Notes under the pieces: model-generated | What the model was told of the DNA's origin: nothing | Databases searched by the model: none | Seen by the model: only the letters and a program-made list of their open reading frames with translations | Assembly (NCBI GenBank): GCA_023078555.1 | Contig: CM041198.1 | Location: 8,045,836-8,109,835 of the forward strand | DNA length: 64,000 nucleotides | Direction of reading: 5' to 3' | Source: Ulva prolifera | Lineage: Eukaryota; Chlorophyta; Ulvophyceae; Ulvales; Ulvaceae | Shown: positions 1 to 11,955 of the stretch, piece after piece | How positions within the stretch are numbered: position 1 is the first letter of the stretch | Layout of the letters: each line of letters opens with the position of its first letter | Program-made: the position numbers and the translations under genes

Positions 1-105
1 GACACATCAGCGCCGCCTCGTTGCCGCGCTGGACGTGGCAGAACATGCCGTCCATGGCCACGTGTGTGTTCCCTGACCGGGCGACAATGGCGTCTCGGGA
101 TGCAG

Positions 106-3100
106 GTGCTGGTCATCGGCGGCGGCGTCGCGGGGCTATCGGCGATCGGCACGGCGAAGAACATGGGCGCGATCGTGCGAGTGTTTGACACGCGCGCCGC
201 CGTCGCGGAGCAGGCCAAGTCTCTCGGCGCGGAGTTCCTGACCGTCAACATCAAGGAGTCCGGCGAGGGCACGGGCGGGTACGCGAAGGAGATGTCGAAG
301 GAGTTCCACGATGCCGAGGTGCGCTGTGCTCGCCGTTGCCACGTCAGGCCATTGAACCTGCCTGACCGCGATGGCGTGTGTTGGCGAGCCTCGTAACTGC
401 TCCGCGTTATATGCTTGGTGGTCCACGCGTGCAGGACCCACCTGGGTCACGCACACCATCGCGGAGACGCGGGCTGTGGTCGAATGTCGGGCGGATCCCT
501 GCGGGGCGTTGGGACTGCTCATGCGCGCGAGATGTGGGGTTTTGTGACATGCTGATCGTTAGAACGGCGAGCGGCGGGAGTGGCCGTTGCACCAACGGCG
601 TGCATGAGCTCCGTGCCGCGTGTGCTGCAGATGGCGCTATTCCGGCAGCAGGCGAAAGACGTCGACATCATCATCTCAACGGCACTGATCCCCGGCAAGA
701 AGGCCCCGCTGCTGATCACGCGCGACATGGTGCACAGCATGCGGCCCGGCAGCGTGACCGTCGACCTCGCGGCCGAGATGGGCGGCAACATCGAGACGAC
801 GGAGCCCGGCAGCGTCATCAAGACGGAGAACGGCGTCACATGCATCGGCTACACCGACCTCCCCAGCCGCCTCGCCACTCAGGCCTCGACGCTCTACTCC
901 AACAACATCTCCAAGTTCCTGCTCTCCATGGGGCCCTTCACCGGTGCGCTGTGCGTGCTGTGCTGCGTGCTGCGGTGTCTGCTCATCTTCCGCATGATCG
1001 GTGCGAGAATGGGGTGTGACTAGGGATGTATCCATGGGATTCATGCATGTGTTTGGGTGGCCACAGGGCACAAGGAGCAATTCTACCTTGATGACAAGGA
1101 CGATGCGGTGCGCATGTCGACGGTGCTGCGGGACGGAGAGCTGAAGTGGCCGCCACCACCGCTGCCAGCGCCGCCGCCGCCACCGCCAAAGCCGGAGGCC
1201 CCACCGGAGGAGACCGGCCCGCCGGACCTGTACAAGCCTACATTCGACAGCGCGATGCTGACAACCGGCGGTGTTGCTGGCATCATCGGCATGGGCTTTG
1301 TGTCCCCGAGTGCGTCCCGCCAGAGCTTGCGGCAGCTGTGCGTGGTTGTGAACTACCTTTGGGAGTTGTGCCATGCCAGGGCAGGGCGGATGACTCTGTC
1401 GTTCCAGAGTTTCACGTGATGCCCTGAGTGCTGGCTCTTGCGTGTATGGCCGACCTGGGCACAGGCCACATGGGCCCCCTGAGCGTGAGCGGCCACCAAG
1501 CCCATTGCTCAAGAAAAACAAAGTGCAACCGCCCGAACCATTGCACAGCAGAGCGCTGCTATGCCCACTACCAGGCATTGCAACCACAACATCCACGAAG
1601 TATGCTGCCTCTGCGACCAACTGCTAGGACACTGCCTGGCGCACCAGCTCAGTCCCGCGGCGCGAGTGTGCAGGCGCAGCGTTCAGCTCCATGCTGACCA
1701 AGTTCGGCCTCGCGAGCGTGTGCGGCTACCAGACGGTGTGGGGCGTCACGCCCGCGCTGCACTCGCCGCTCATGAGCGTCACCAACGCCATCTCCGGCCT
1801 CACCGCGGCCGGCGGCATGATGCTCCTCGGCGGCGGTGTGCTGCCGTCCAACACTGCGCAGGCCCTCGCGACCGCCGCCGTCCTCACCTCGGCGGTCAAC
1901 ATCGGCGGCGGCTTCATGATCACGCAGCGGTGCGCCCCCTCCCCGCTCCTCCCACATGCGCGCTGAGCTGCGCTGCCGCGTGACCGCCCGACTTCTGCGA
2001 CCCTTCGTCTTCTGTGGCCCAAAAATATTTGCTCACGTTGGCGAACGCATATGTGCCTTGGTTTACATGAGTGAAAGTACTATTTACATTTGAACACGCC
2101 CTTCGCCTTCCTGGTGTGCTGCGTTGGTGTCCTGCCACGCTCGTGGCACTACATCCCTTCGTCTTCCGGGACCATTTCAATATCGTGGGCCCCCATCTTC
2201 ACGCGGCGAAGCATGCAGCATGCTGGACATGTTCAAGCGGCCGGATGACCCCATCGAGCACAACTACCTGTACGCCGCGCCGACGGCCGCGATGGTCGGC
2301 CTCTACACCGCCGGCTTCCTCGCGGGCGTGCCGGAGGTCGCGTCGATGACGTACCTCGCGTCCTCCGTCGCCTGCATCGGCGCGATCGGCTGCCTCGCGA
2401 ACCAGAAGACGGCACGCACCGGCAACGCGCTCGGCATGATGGGCGTCTCTGGGGGCATCGCGGCGACGGCAGGCCTGCTGGCACCCGACGCCGCGGTCGC
2501 GACGCAGCTCATCGGCAGCCTCGGCGCCGGCCTCGGCACGGGCGCGCTGATCGCGCAGCGCATGAAGATCACCGAGCTGCCGCAGATGGTCGCCGCCTTC
2601 CACTCGCTGGTGCGAAACGGCCCCCTGCCCGCCGTTGGGATTGGCACCGCCACACCTCAGAGGGAGGGCATGTGCATCGGCTCCACTTGCACACCAAACA
2701 ACACCAGCGACATCGTTTGTTGTGGCTTCGAGGGCCTGGGATGGTGTGAGGGCCGCGCCAGCACAGGCGCCACCGTTGAGTGTGATGTGGCAAGTTGATG
2801 TTTCGCTGAGCTGTCTACTGGCATTATTCCCGACCTACCACCCCTGCTCCCCCCGCCATTCCTGCCCGCGTCGCCGGTCAGCCCTCCGCCGTTTGCTCCT
2901 CCTCCTCCTCCTGCGCACGCTGCGCCATCTCGCACCATGTGCGTGACAGCAGTGCATCTGTCTGTGCAGGTCGGCTTTGCCGCCGTCTCGACGTCGATCG
3001 CCAACTACATGGCGGCCACCGACGTCGCCTCCGCCGCAACCTCCCCGCACGCGCTCGACGCCGTGCACAAGACCACCGCGTACCTCGGAACCCTGATCGG

Positions 3101-4571
3101 CGCGATCACCCTGACCGGCTCCGCCGTCGCCTTTGGCAAGCTCCACGGCGTCATGCCCTCCAAGCCGATGAACCTGCCGGCCAAGAACCAGATCAACATG
3201 GGTCTCGCCGCCGGCTCCGCCGCGGCGGGCGCGACGTTCATGGCGACGGGCAACCCGGCGCTCGGCGTCGCCGCGCTCACCACGACGACCGGCCTCGGCG
3301 GCGCGCTCGGCTGGCACATGACGGCGTCGATCGGCGGCGCCGACATGCCCGTCGTCATCACGCTGCTCAACTCTTACTCCGGCTACGCGCTGTGTGCGGA
3401 GGGCTTCATGATGAACAACGACCTCCTCGTGACCGTCGGCGCGCTCATCGGCTCGTCCGGTGCGCTCCCCGGCCGTGCTGCGTGCTGCGTGACTGTTCGC
3501 CTTCCACCCCTCACATAATGAGTATGAGTTGCACAAGCCCGCACCGTACCATATGGCAGAGCAAGACAGGCGACCTCAGGAAACGCGAATCTGCATGCGG
3601 GCATACGCAACAACTGCTGTGACTCAGGGCTGTGCGGTTGTGGAGGAGTGCAATGCGACCGAGTGCATTGACGTGCGTGCCCTGTTTCTGCAGGCGCGAT
3701 CCTGTCGTACATCATGTGCAAGGCGATGAACCGCAGCCTCGCAAACGTCATCCTCGGCGGCTACCAGACCGCGGCGCCGAAGGCCGGCGCCGACGCGGCC
3801 ACGGCGGAGGTGCTCCCGCACGTCGAGGTCGACATCCCCGCGACCGCGGAGGCGCTGACGATGGCGAAGAGCGTCGTGATCGTGCCGGGGTACGGCCTCG
3901 CGGTCGCGAGCGCGCAGTACGCGATCGCCGAGCTGTGCTCGATCCTGAAGAAGGAGGGCGTCGACGTGCGCTTCGGCATCCACCCTGTCGCGGGCCGCAT
4001 GCCGGGCCAGCTCAACGTGCTCCTCGCCGAGGCCGGGGTGCCGTATGATGTCGTCTACGAGGTGCGGACATCCCCCGTCCCCCCCCTGCCGCTGGTTGTG
4101 ATGCCTGTTACGAACGCCTGTTTGTGTGCACGAACACAGCACACGAGCCTGGGCCTTTGCATGGAAGAGCATCATGGTGACGTAGGCTGGATAGCACTGC
4201 AATACCTGGCCTCCTGCGGTCTCACAACCAGGCTTGATGTAATCATAATTCCTTATGGACGTGCATGTGCGGCGCAGATGGACGAGATCAACGAGGACTT
4301 CCCGGGCGTCGACGTCGCGCTCGTGATCGGCGCGAACGACACCGTCAACTCGGCCGCCGTGGAGGACCCCGAGAGCGTCATCGCCGGCATGCCGGTGCTG
4401 GAGGTGTGGAAGGCGAAGCAGTGCATCGTGATGAAGCGCACGATGGGCACCGGCTACGCCGGCGCCGACAACCCCGTCTTCTACAAGCCCAACACCTCGA
4501 TGCTCCTCGGCGACGCCAAGACGATGTGTGACCAGCTCAAGACGGCCGTGTCGGCGCACTACGGCGCGTAG
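106..4571 (+). CDS. NNT: Proton-translocating NAD(P) transhydrogenase, fused alpha-beta (5' partial)
   Basis: Transfers hydride between NADH and NADP+ coupled to proton movement, normally in the mitochondrial inner membrane. Exons read as 106-318, 631-943, 1067-1309, 1674-1929, 2219-2609, 2970-3459, 3694-4061 and 4278-4571. All phases agree, giving 855 codons plus stop (TAG 4569-4571). Order: NAD-binding domain I ([15 protein letters not shown], then [10 protein letters not shown]); a Pro-rich linker ([14 protein letters not shown]); a membrane domain with many Gly/Ala helices ([29 protein letters not shown]); then NADP-binding domain III ([58 protein letters not shown]). This is the alpha-then-beta order of animal NNT, not the beta-alpha order of some protists. 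All seven complete introns start GTGCG and end CAG. Upstream exons lie outside the window; an acceptor at 101-105 precedes the first visible exon. Confidence 0.95.
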
Positions 4572-7392
4572 GCTCGCATGCATGTTCACGCCTCATCCGT
4601 GCTGCATGCATGGACGCGTCCGCTCTACGGCTCCCGTGAGTGCATTGCGTGCGTGAGGACGGCCGAGCCTCAAACCGAGCGGGTAGGAGTGCGCGAGTGA
4701 GTAGCGCCACAGGGCCCTCGCGAGGCCAAGGCGAGAGGCTGCAGCTTGCGCTCTACCGGGCGTGTGCGCGGCGGGACGCGCTGGGCGGCATGGTGTGCTC
4801 GGGGCTGCGGCTCGACATGTGCGGCGGCTTGGTCGTGGGCAGGGTGTAGATGTAGGGTTGCGGCGGCCGCCAGACAGAGGCTGAGCAGGCTGAGTCACAG
4901 GAGGCCCCGGCGAGTCCCTTGGTGTGGAGGCTCGGCGGGAGGTGGGTCTGTGTGCGTTGCTGATGGCCGGGCTCTGTGGTGTGCCAGGGGGGATGCGATG
5001 AGGGTACCGGTTTGAGGAACACCCTCTGCGAGCGAATGTCGTTGTGTGATCCTAGGATATCGGTTTGCGTCTGCGAGTAACTGTGCTGTAACAGATCAGA
5101 ACAGCTTCAGGCCTCACCTTCAGTGTCCACATAGGGTGACCAGACCAACACCACCCACGCGCATTGCTGATTGTTGCAGGCGACATGCAGCAAATAATGC
5201 TTGCGTGGAACAATCAGGAGACTGCCGCATAGGACTGCCATCTCATATGTGTGTCGAGGAAGTGGGTAGATGGTGTGTGGCACCACCGGTGCAGCAGTGT
5301 GGTGGGCCATGGTCTGGGGTGTTATGAAGTCTCATAGCATCGCGAGATTTGCTGCGCAGACCATACCGACATCCCAGCTGCATGTGAAATGAGTTCAGCC
5401 ATCGAGAATCGCCCTTGTGACTGAGCAGTGCCTGCACGGCTGCTTCAGCACGTTCATGTGGCCTGACAGACCAGGTAGTTGATTACTGCACATATCTGCA
5501 AATAACTATCATCGTCATGTCGCCAGGGAGAGGGCCAAGCGACGGCACATCGCGGCGAGGCAGATTCATTGAAGCATGACAACTCGACACTTTAAGCTTG
5601 TGGACATCAACATGGCCACAGGAATGGCGGTCTGACAAGCCACTTGAAGCCACACATGCACCACTGCAGGTGAACCGCAAAGGCAGAGGACGCCGCTGCC
5701 ATGCAGAGATGGTCTCTCGCAGTACAATCGATATAAAGTCACAAGGATATTTGTTTGCACATCGACCTGGCTTCAACCCGAGGCAACTGCGAGGCACAGT
5801 TCCCGCTGTGATGCTGTCAACATGCCTTTCTGTGCCTCATGCTTTGGCTTTTTGCCGCCGAGTGGCCTTTGCCCTTTGCCCTGTGCGCCTCACCATGGTA
5901 GTACAGACATCAGATCAGCTACTGCTGTGTAGTAATTAGTTAGTAAAAGACCAAACCTTCTTCCAGCTGCTGCATGGACAGCCGGGCCAGCACGGACTTT
6001 CAGGTCAGGACATTATGCGTGGGCCAGGCCTACAGCATCATAAACCCACAAATCTCACTTCAAAATTTCAGGATCTGGCAGACCCAGATTGTCCACATGC
6101 AAGTCAGCCTCGTCAGCTTCTCGATGATGATTCACCTCAGGATCCAAGTCCATGTGAGCTCTGTCAAGGATGGGAGGGATGCTGTTGCACAGGGTCGGGC
6201 AGCTGGGCTGCGAGCAGCCAGCTAAATAATGCTGGCCCGGAAGAAGCCCCGGGTTCCTCGATGGAGGCAGTCTCAGGGCTGCAGCAAGCACACCAGATAT
6301 CGCGTGAGCAACACGGTGGCAAGTGTATTGGACATGTCAGACAGCCCTGCAGCAAGGCAAGCATTGCTCTGCGCGCACACAAAGGGGCCCTGCACAAGAG
6401 TTTCCCGGCCTTTGGTGACCACCATCAGATGCATAGGGAGCACTTCAGCCGCAGGTGGCCTGATACCGCACGTGACTGAACAGTGGCAGCAAAACAGTGA
6501 GGGTTTGTTGCCTGGTTCTTTGAGCCTGCATGAATGCTGTAGAACATTCGTTTTTCAGCGAATCGGTGTTTGTGCTGATTGCAGTATGCATTTCCGCCTC
6601 GAGGGTACGGTGGTGACATTTTCAGCTTGTGCGGCTGTGACCTACCTGGACAGTGCGCCTTTCGTCATTAGCAGCGGGACTGAGTGACCACGGACCTGAT
6701 CAGCAGGCATGGGTCGCAGCACAGTGCAATGATGAGAAGGAAGGTGGTTCTGCACCCAACCGACTGCCATAACACGCATGCACTCCAACGCAAATGCTTC
6801 GAACAAGACCACGGCTTGGATCAATAAGCCAACAGCTTTCAGAAGCACAATCCACTGTGCCTGTCACTGTCTGTGTTGCACCGACACTTGACAATGAGCA
6901 CAGGTCAAGTGTGCTCTTTCTGAGTCGGCACAGGCTTGAATGCAGGCAGCAGCGGGGATGGCTGCTGCCGGCGACAATCGGACTCGAGGCAGCAAACGCG
7001 AGCGAGCCCCACCAGAGACGGTTGAGCCTTGTTGGGACACTCCCGCTGAGTGACAGAGCTGGCAAATGATGCATGTGGCTTGAGGTAAAATCAGATAGCC
7101 CATCCGATCTGGTCACAGTGGGGCATGACAAGATAAGCCAGCACAATATAGGCCACAGTAAAGTGATCCATGACCCCGTAAGAGCAGTTGAGAGAGGACT
7201 CAGACGACACAGCAGCACATTTCATCTGCCTGGAAGCTCCATGGAGAATACACAGCCGTCGAGACTGAATAAAATTACAAGCTGCAAACATACTTCACAG
7301 TGCAAAGCTTTGCATCATGTGTTGCATGGTTATATGTCTCCACTGAGGACGGCTGAGAAGTCGCCCTACACCCGATCTGTGGTGCTTTCCAC
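4572..7392. other. Gene-poor spacer
   Basis: The first 450 bases are GC-rich and are probably the 3' UTR and downstream flank of the transhydrogenase gene. The rest is more A/T-rich. I found no reading frame with a recognisable domain or good splice structure, and no RNA gene. Confidence 0.5.
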
Positions 7393-8068
7393 TCACGATG
7401 AAGCGGGTGTCATGTCTGCTGTTGGGGGACAGGCCTTCTCGAACTCTAGCCGCTCTTTCACGCACATCTCAAGCTTGAACCTGTAGGCTCGAGAGTGTTT
7501 GTGCCAGTGGGTTGCATGCCATCTGCAGTCGAGAAGTATGTGGCAAGGGTCGCACGTGTTATAGTCTAGGCATCTGGAGTAGGCATCTAGAGTCAAAGTC
7601 GCGCGGCTTGAGATGTCTTTGTACCTGAATGGAATTCCAGATGCCTGATAAGTGTTCGAGTGTGCAAGAGATGCTGTACTGTGGGTGCCTGCCTGTAAGC
7701 CTGCGCTACTGGGGGCACCAACATCTGAGAATCGCCTGGTAGATGTACCATGGCAGATGCTGTTCTGGGATCAGACCAATGCACGTTCTACATGCTGTCT
7801 CAGAAGAGTCAACACAGCAATCTGTGGCGTACAGGTCGTTGGTGCACTGCAGCACTTGCTTCCCGATCTCAGTGCAATGCTTGGGATCCTGATGTTTATC
7901 TTTGCATTCTAGCCACGCTCGGTTGACGTTGGCGCATTTAGTGGCGATATGCTTCTGAATCGCCAGCAGCTGGGCTGTCTTGAGCGAGCTTTCGTCCATT
8001 GCGAAATGATCAACCTCAATGAAACCCCGGAAGGCAAACGGATCGATGCTAACAGCTAAGGCACCCAA
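7393..8068 (-). CDS. NDUFA8: NADH:ubiquinone oxidoreductase subunit NDUFA8-like (CHCH protein)
   Basis: Accessory subunit of mitochondrial complex I on the intermembrane-space side, held by disulfides of twin-cysteine helices. Exons on the minus strand are 8068-7833, 7624-7556 and 7480-7393, with agreeing phases and 130 residues. Donors are GTACGC and GTGCGA; acceptors are TTCAG and TACAG. The first two CX9C motifs are intact (CANVNRAWLEC and CTEIGKQVLQC). The segment SLKTAQLLAIQKHIATKC resembles the plant NDUFA8 start, and FKLEMCVKERLEFEKACP matches the plant end. In the third motif the first cysteine is alanine (A-TLTLDAYSR-C), which is odd for this family. The start at 8066-8068 gives a 23-residue leader before the conserved part; the ATG 23 codons downstream (MDESSLKTAQ) is an alternative. 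Confidence 0.85.
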
Positions 8069-8829
8069 AGCGTTTGGACGTGATCACCTGCAGTGCAGAT
8101 CAAGTGCATGGAGCGACTGTGGAGGTGGGCGGAAAGGCACAGCGCAAGCGCTCCGGAATGCTTCTGAAACTTTCAAATGCGATCGCCGACCACGACTGCA
8201 GCAGAGGTCGGTGCCGATCTCTACGCGCGTCCCTGCAGACCGGTGTCTATGAGGGTACGTTGAACTGCACCTGCCCGGCCTCACGTTTGGGCTCCCAAGC
8301 CTTGGTGCACCAGCGTCAGCCTGCAGCATTTACACGCGACAGCACTCGACCTATGAAAAACCATACGCAATCTTCGCTTTGAGTGAGTTGTCTTGTACCA
8401 CTGATTGCATCTGCTGTGATTGGCGTGCATCAATGGACACAGAACAGTTGTTGTAGCATCTTGCCCCGTTCGGCTCAGTCCCGGTCACTTGCCGCATCAT
8501 TCAATGCCGCATACCCTCAAAATTCTGATGACAGTACAGCTGATTCAAGACACGTATCTGCCTGAAAGATGCAATGCGGCCACAGCAAACAAAAGCACAT
8601 TGTTGCATATCTGCTTGGTCTAGTCCGCACACTTCACACCCCTCATCAGCCCACACAACCTTCATAACTCATAGCACAGTCAGGCATCCATCTCATGGCC
8701 CTGCTGGATGGCATCTGGCAGTCAGCCCGACACAGCACTGCGTTCACGATCTCCCCATCGCTGACACACCGCCGGCGTGAGCTGGAAGGTTTGTCTGCTA
8801 GATACATACAGTCCGTGCATACAAGATGG

Positions 8830-9627
8830 TCAGCTGCGGCCGCGGCCTCGGCCACGCCTGCCCCCACGGCCACGCCCGCCCCGGCCTCTCCCGCGGCCGC
8901 CTCGGCCACCCCCATCACCCCGCCCTCCCTTGAAGCCCGGCCGTGGAGGCCCCCCCCGCACGCGAGGCGAGATGTCATATCCGACTTTGTTTGACATGCA
9001 TTTCAGGTAGCTGAAGTCAACTTCCGTTCCACCCTCATGACAGGCAAAGAAGCATGTGCTTGCGTGCTCGAATGTTGTTTTGGTCTTGAAGGCTACCACG
9101 CCCGGGCCGATCTTGCTGCGTGGGCGGGGATGGCATGTCTTGAGGAGGTCTGAGAGGACCAGATGCTCATACTCGTTCAGGGGCGTATTTTCTGGCCAGA
9201 TCTTGAGCAGATTGCGGAAGTATGCCAGACAGGAGTCCAGGGAGTCAAATTCACGGGGGCCCAGTTTGAGAGGGAAGGCGGAAGGGGCCGGCTTCTTCGT
9301 GTCAGCGGATGGCTTCTCGTCGTCAGCGTCTGCCACATCATCAGGCTTGGCATCTTCTTCGGCATCCTTCATGTTGGCATGAGTGTCGGTGGTGGCTTTC
9401 GTCTCATCGGCTGGTGCTTGCTGGTCTTCGGCATCTGCCGGATCAGCAGCTTTCACATCATCTGCTTTCACATTATCCACATCTTTGACCTCAGCTTCCG
9501 TGGTGGCTTGCTTAGCAGCTGGCTCGCCTTCGGCTGGCCCTTCTGCGGCCCGTTTGCCAGCCGCAACCGCACCTTGCTCTGCTGGTTGCGCAGCAGTGTC
9601 AACGGGAACATCGGCGTCAGGCTCCAT
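8830..9627 (-). CDS. DUF3223 (DCL-type) protein with C-terminal RGG tail
   Basis: Single-exon 265-residue protein. Residues 1-112 are acidic and Ala-rich, low-complexity and probably disordered. Residues 118-205 fit the DUF3223 domain of plant DCL (DEFECTIVE CHLOROPLASTS AND LEAVES), a family tied to rRNA processing and also found at the C-terminus of plant Pol IV/V large subunits. Diagnostic positions are LVLSDLLKTCHP, KIGPGVVAFKTKTTFEHAS and TEVDFSYLKCMSNK. Residues 214-265 are an RGG/GRG tail typical of RNA-binding proteins. No convincing plastid transit peptide is seen, so a nuclear or nucleolar role is possible. A donor-like GTGCGG lies just where the RGG tail begins, so the tail could be spliced out in some transcripts. 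RNA binding is inferred. Confidence 0.8.
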   Translation of the reverse strand: MEPDADVPVDTAAQPAEQGAVAAGKRAAEGPAEGEPAAKQATTEAEVKDVDNVKADDVKAADPADAEDQQAPADETKATTDTHANMKDAEEDAKPDDVADADDEKPSADTKKPAPSAFPLKLGPREFDSLDSCLAYFRNLLKIWPENTPLNEYEHLVLSDLLKTCHPRPRSKIGPGVVAFKTKTTFEHASTCFFACHEGGTEVDFSYLKCMSNKVGYDISPRVRGGPPRPGFKGGRGDGGGRGGRGRGRGGRGRGGRRGRGRGRS

Positions 9628-10815
9628 GAATGATCAAGTTGATATGGTTTCCGACAATTGTTCAAAAGAAGGGTGATTGGCCAGCGCACACCGACAGAAT
9701 TTCTGAGAAGCGTCGGCACTCACAGACGTGATGTTTGTAACAAAGCGCACAATTCGAGAGAGTACGAGCAAATCCAACAGAACAGGCTCCTCAACTTGTC
9801 TCTATGCAGTGCATGTGCTTGGGCGATGTTTGCGCAGGACATGTCGCTGTACCCGACAGCGTGCCAACGTGGCTGCAAGGGCGATCCCCGCCCTGGTAGC
9901 AGGTGTCAAGGGCAACCAGGACAGAACTGGCTTCAAATGAACAGATGTGGTGGTCAGGAAAGGCCCTTAAATGACCTGCTCAACCTGCACTACAACGAGT
10001 GTATCAGCCTGGAGACGCAGGCGCAGGTGTTTGCTACATATGCCTCCGTGGGCGACCAAGTCGACTCGTCTTTGACGACAGCAACGCTCGAGGAAGCTAC
10101 CGCGCAGCACTAACCTTCCGTGCACGCGTAGTATGAAGCAGCGCGGGCCCTCGCAGGTGGACCACACCCACCGCATGCGTCTTTCTGAGCTGAAACGAGA
10201 GGGGCATGCAGTGAAGGTCATTCAGACTGTGAACGCATTCAGTATTCCCATCCCATCCGTGTGTACCAAAACTTTGAGACTAGTCACAAGCTTCCGTGCA
10301 CACGTAGATATGCATGAGACATGTCACAGGAAGTCATACAGTCCTGCTTCGTACCTGTGATGGACCAGCGCTCGCACCCCACATAGACACGGCACGGAGA
10401 CTCCGGCTCTGCTGCGTACTCCACGTGGCCTGATGCAGCTGATCAGATCGCCCCAACTCTTGGCCGCGATTAATGAGAGATTGGTAGCAATCTCACGTGA
10501 ACTCAATTTCAGTTACTCAAATTTCCAATCTAAAGACTTCGTCAGCACCCGAGCGCATGCACACTCACCCGCGAATTCGCTTAAGCAACACCCGAGCACA
10601 CGTTCGTTTGAACACCACACCAGCTGTGCCAGGGCACCAGGGCGGCCCTTGTGGTGACTGCTCGTGGCGGACGTCACATCTAGCTACAGGCGCTACAGGC
10701 GTTCGTCAGATGCGCGTGACAGCCCCACCCGCGGTGCGGCGTGACCTGAGGGAGCTATCCATACACATGACCCGGCGCGTGTGGCTTCGGCGGCGATGAT
10801 GGCAGCTTGTTGAAT
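9628..10815. other. Spacer, no gene recognised
   Basis: Holds the 5' flank of the DUF3223 gene (start codon at 9625-9627 on the minus strand) and sequence left of the retroelement remnant. No frame here shows a domain or a consistent exon structure. Confidence 0.4.
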
Positions 10816-10817
10816 AG

Positions 10818-11955
10818 ATGCACGTGTTGCCTATAAAGGCCAGCGCACGTAGTCGCAAATGTGGCTGTGCTGATGAATCTGCGTTCAGCGATGCTGTCAT
10901 TGCGAATCGACGGTGTCAGGCGGAGTACGTCACACATATTCTCCACGGGTCCCGGTCCCGGTCCCGCAGACCCGCACAGCGGGGCGACATCCTCGCGTTC
11001 TTCCCGGGCGCGCCGGTCATCGGCGACGTGTGCGTCACCCACCCGCTGGCTTCCTCAAACGTCAGGGCCGCGGCGCTCCACGACGGTGCCTCGGCAGAGG
11101 CCGCCGACCGGCGCAAACGCGAAAAGTACGGCCGGGCCGGCGCGGGCGCGTTCACGCTGGTCCCGCTGTCGCATGAGACGTACGGCCGTGTAGGCCGGGC
11201 CGCCTTTGCATTCCTCAACAGGCTTGCTGATGTGGCTGCAGGGTCTGGCGCGGCCTCTCGGCGGCGATTCCTGGAGAACGCAATGTGCGATCTCTCGACG
11301 ACGGTCTGTCGTGCAGTGGCGCGCTATGTACGCGTCGCAGCTCCGCTGAAGGCACGTCACGCGGGGAAGGCAGTTTTGGCGGGACTCACAGTCCCGTCTG
11401 ATGACCTCTCGCCGCTTACAGGCCATCCGGCCTGAGCGGTGGGGTGCCCCTCGGGAGCCCCGCCCGCGTGACGCCACCAACCGATGGCCTCTGCCTCCAG
11501 CTGGGCCAGGTCCGATGGGCGTGCGGGGTGCCTTCGTTGGCATGTGCAGGGATTGCGGAGACGGCGTGGGCCGGCGAGGCTGCGCGGCGGTGTGCTGGGC
11601 TGGCGTGATGTGCTGTGGCTCGGGGGGTGGGGTTGGGGTTTGGGGCTAGGGCCGCCCCCTGCGATCGGGCGGCCATGTTGGGCGGCCTCAGGCAGCAGTG
11701 TGTTGGGCGCGGCCCTGTCGCACGGCGGCAAGCGTTGTGGTATTGGCGGTTGTGTTGTTGTGTGTGGGCCGTGTGGTCTGTGCGTGTGTGTGCTGGTGTG
11801 TGGGTGTGTGCTTGGCGGTCTGCGGATCTGTGTCGCTTGCTGCGCCGGTGATGGGTGAGATGTGCGTGGGTGTCTTGGTGTTTGCTTCGTCTGCTTGCTC
11901 CTTTCGCGGTGCTGCCCGCCTTGCTGCCTTTGTCCTTGTAACACATTCTCCACGG
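10818..11955 (+). mobile_element. 5'-truncated LINE-like retroelement: C-terminal nuclease-type domain plus 3' tail
   Basis: An open frame at 10818-11435 encodes a fragment resembling the domain that commonly follows reverse transcriptase in algal retroelement polyproteins. Visible pieces are RGDILAFFPG, then GDVCVTHPLASS, then RRKREKYG, then FTLVPLSHETYGRVG. The spacing of acidic residues and Lys suggests a restriction-like PD-(D/E)xK endonuclease; that is inference. No reverse transcriptase is present, so the copy is truncated. About 180 bp after the stop begins a non-coding tail (about 11631-11945) ending in GCGGTGCTGCCCGCC...TTTGTCCTTGTAACA. This tail is repeated, about 85% alike by eye, at 41641-41990 on the other strand, and its last 40-60 bp recur at six or more places. 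That pattern fits 5'-truncated LINE copies sharing one 3' end. Confidence 0.55.
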
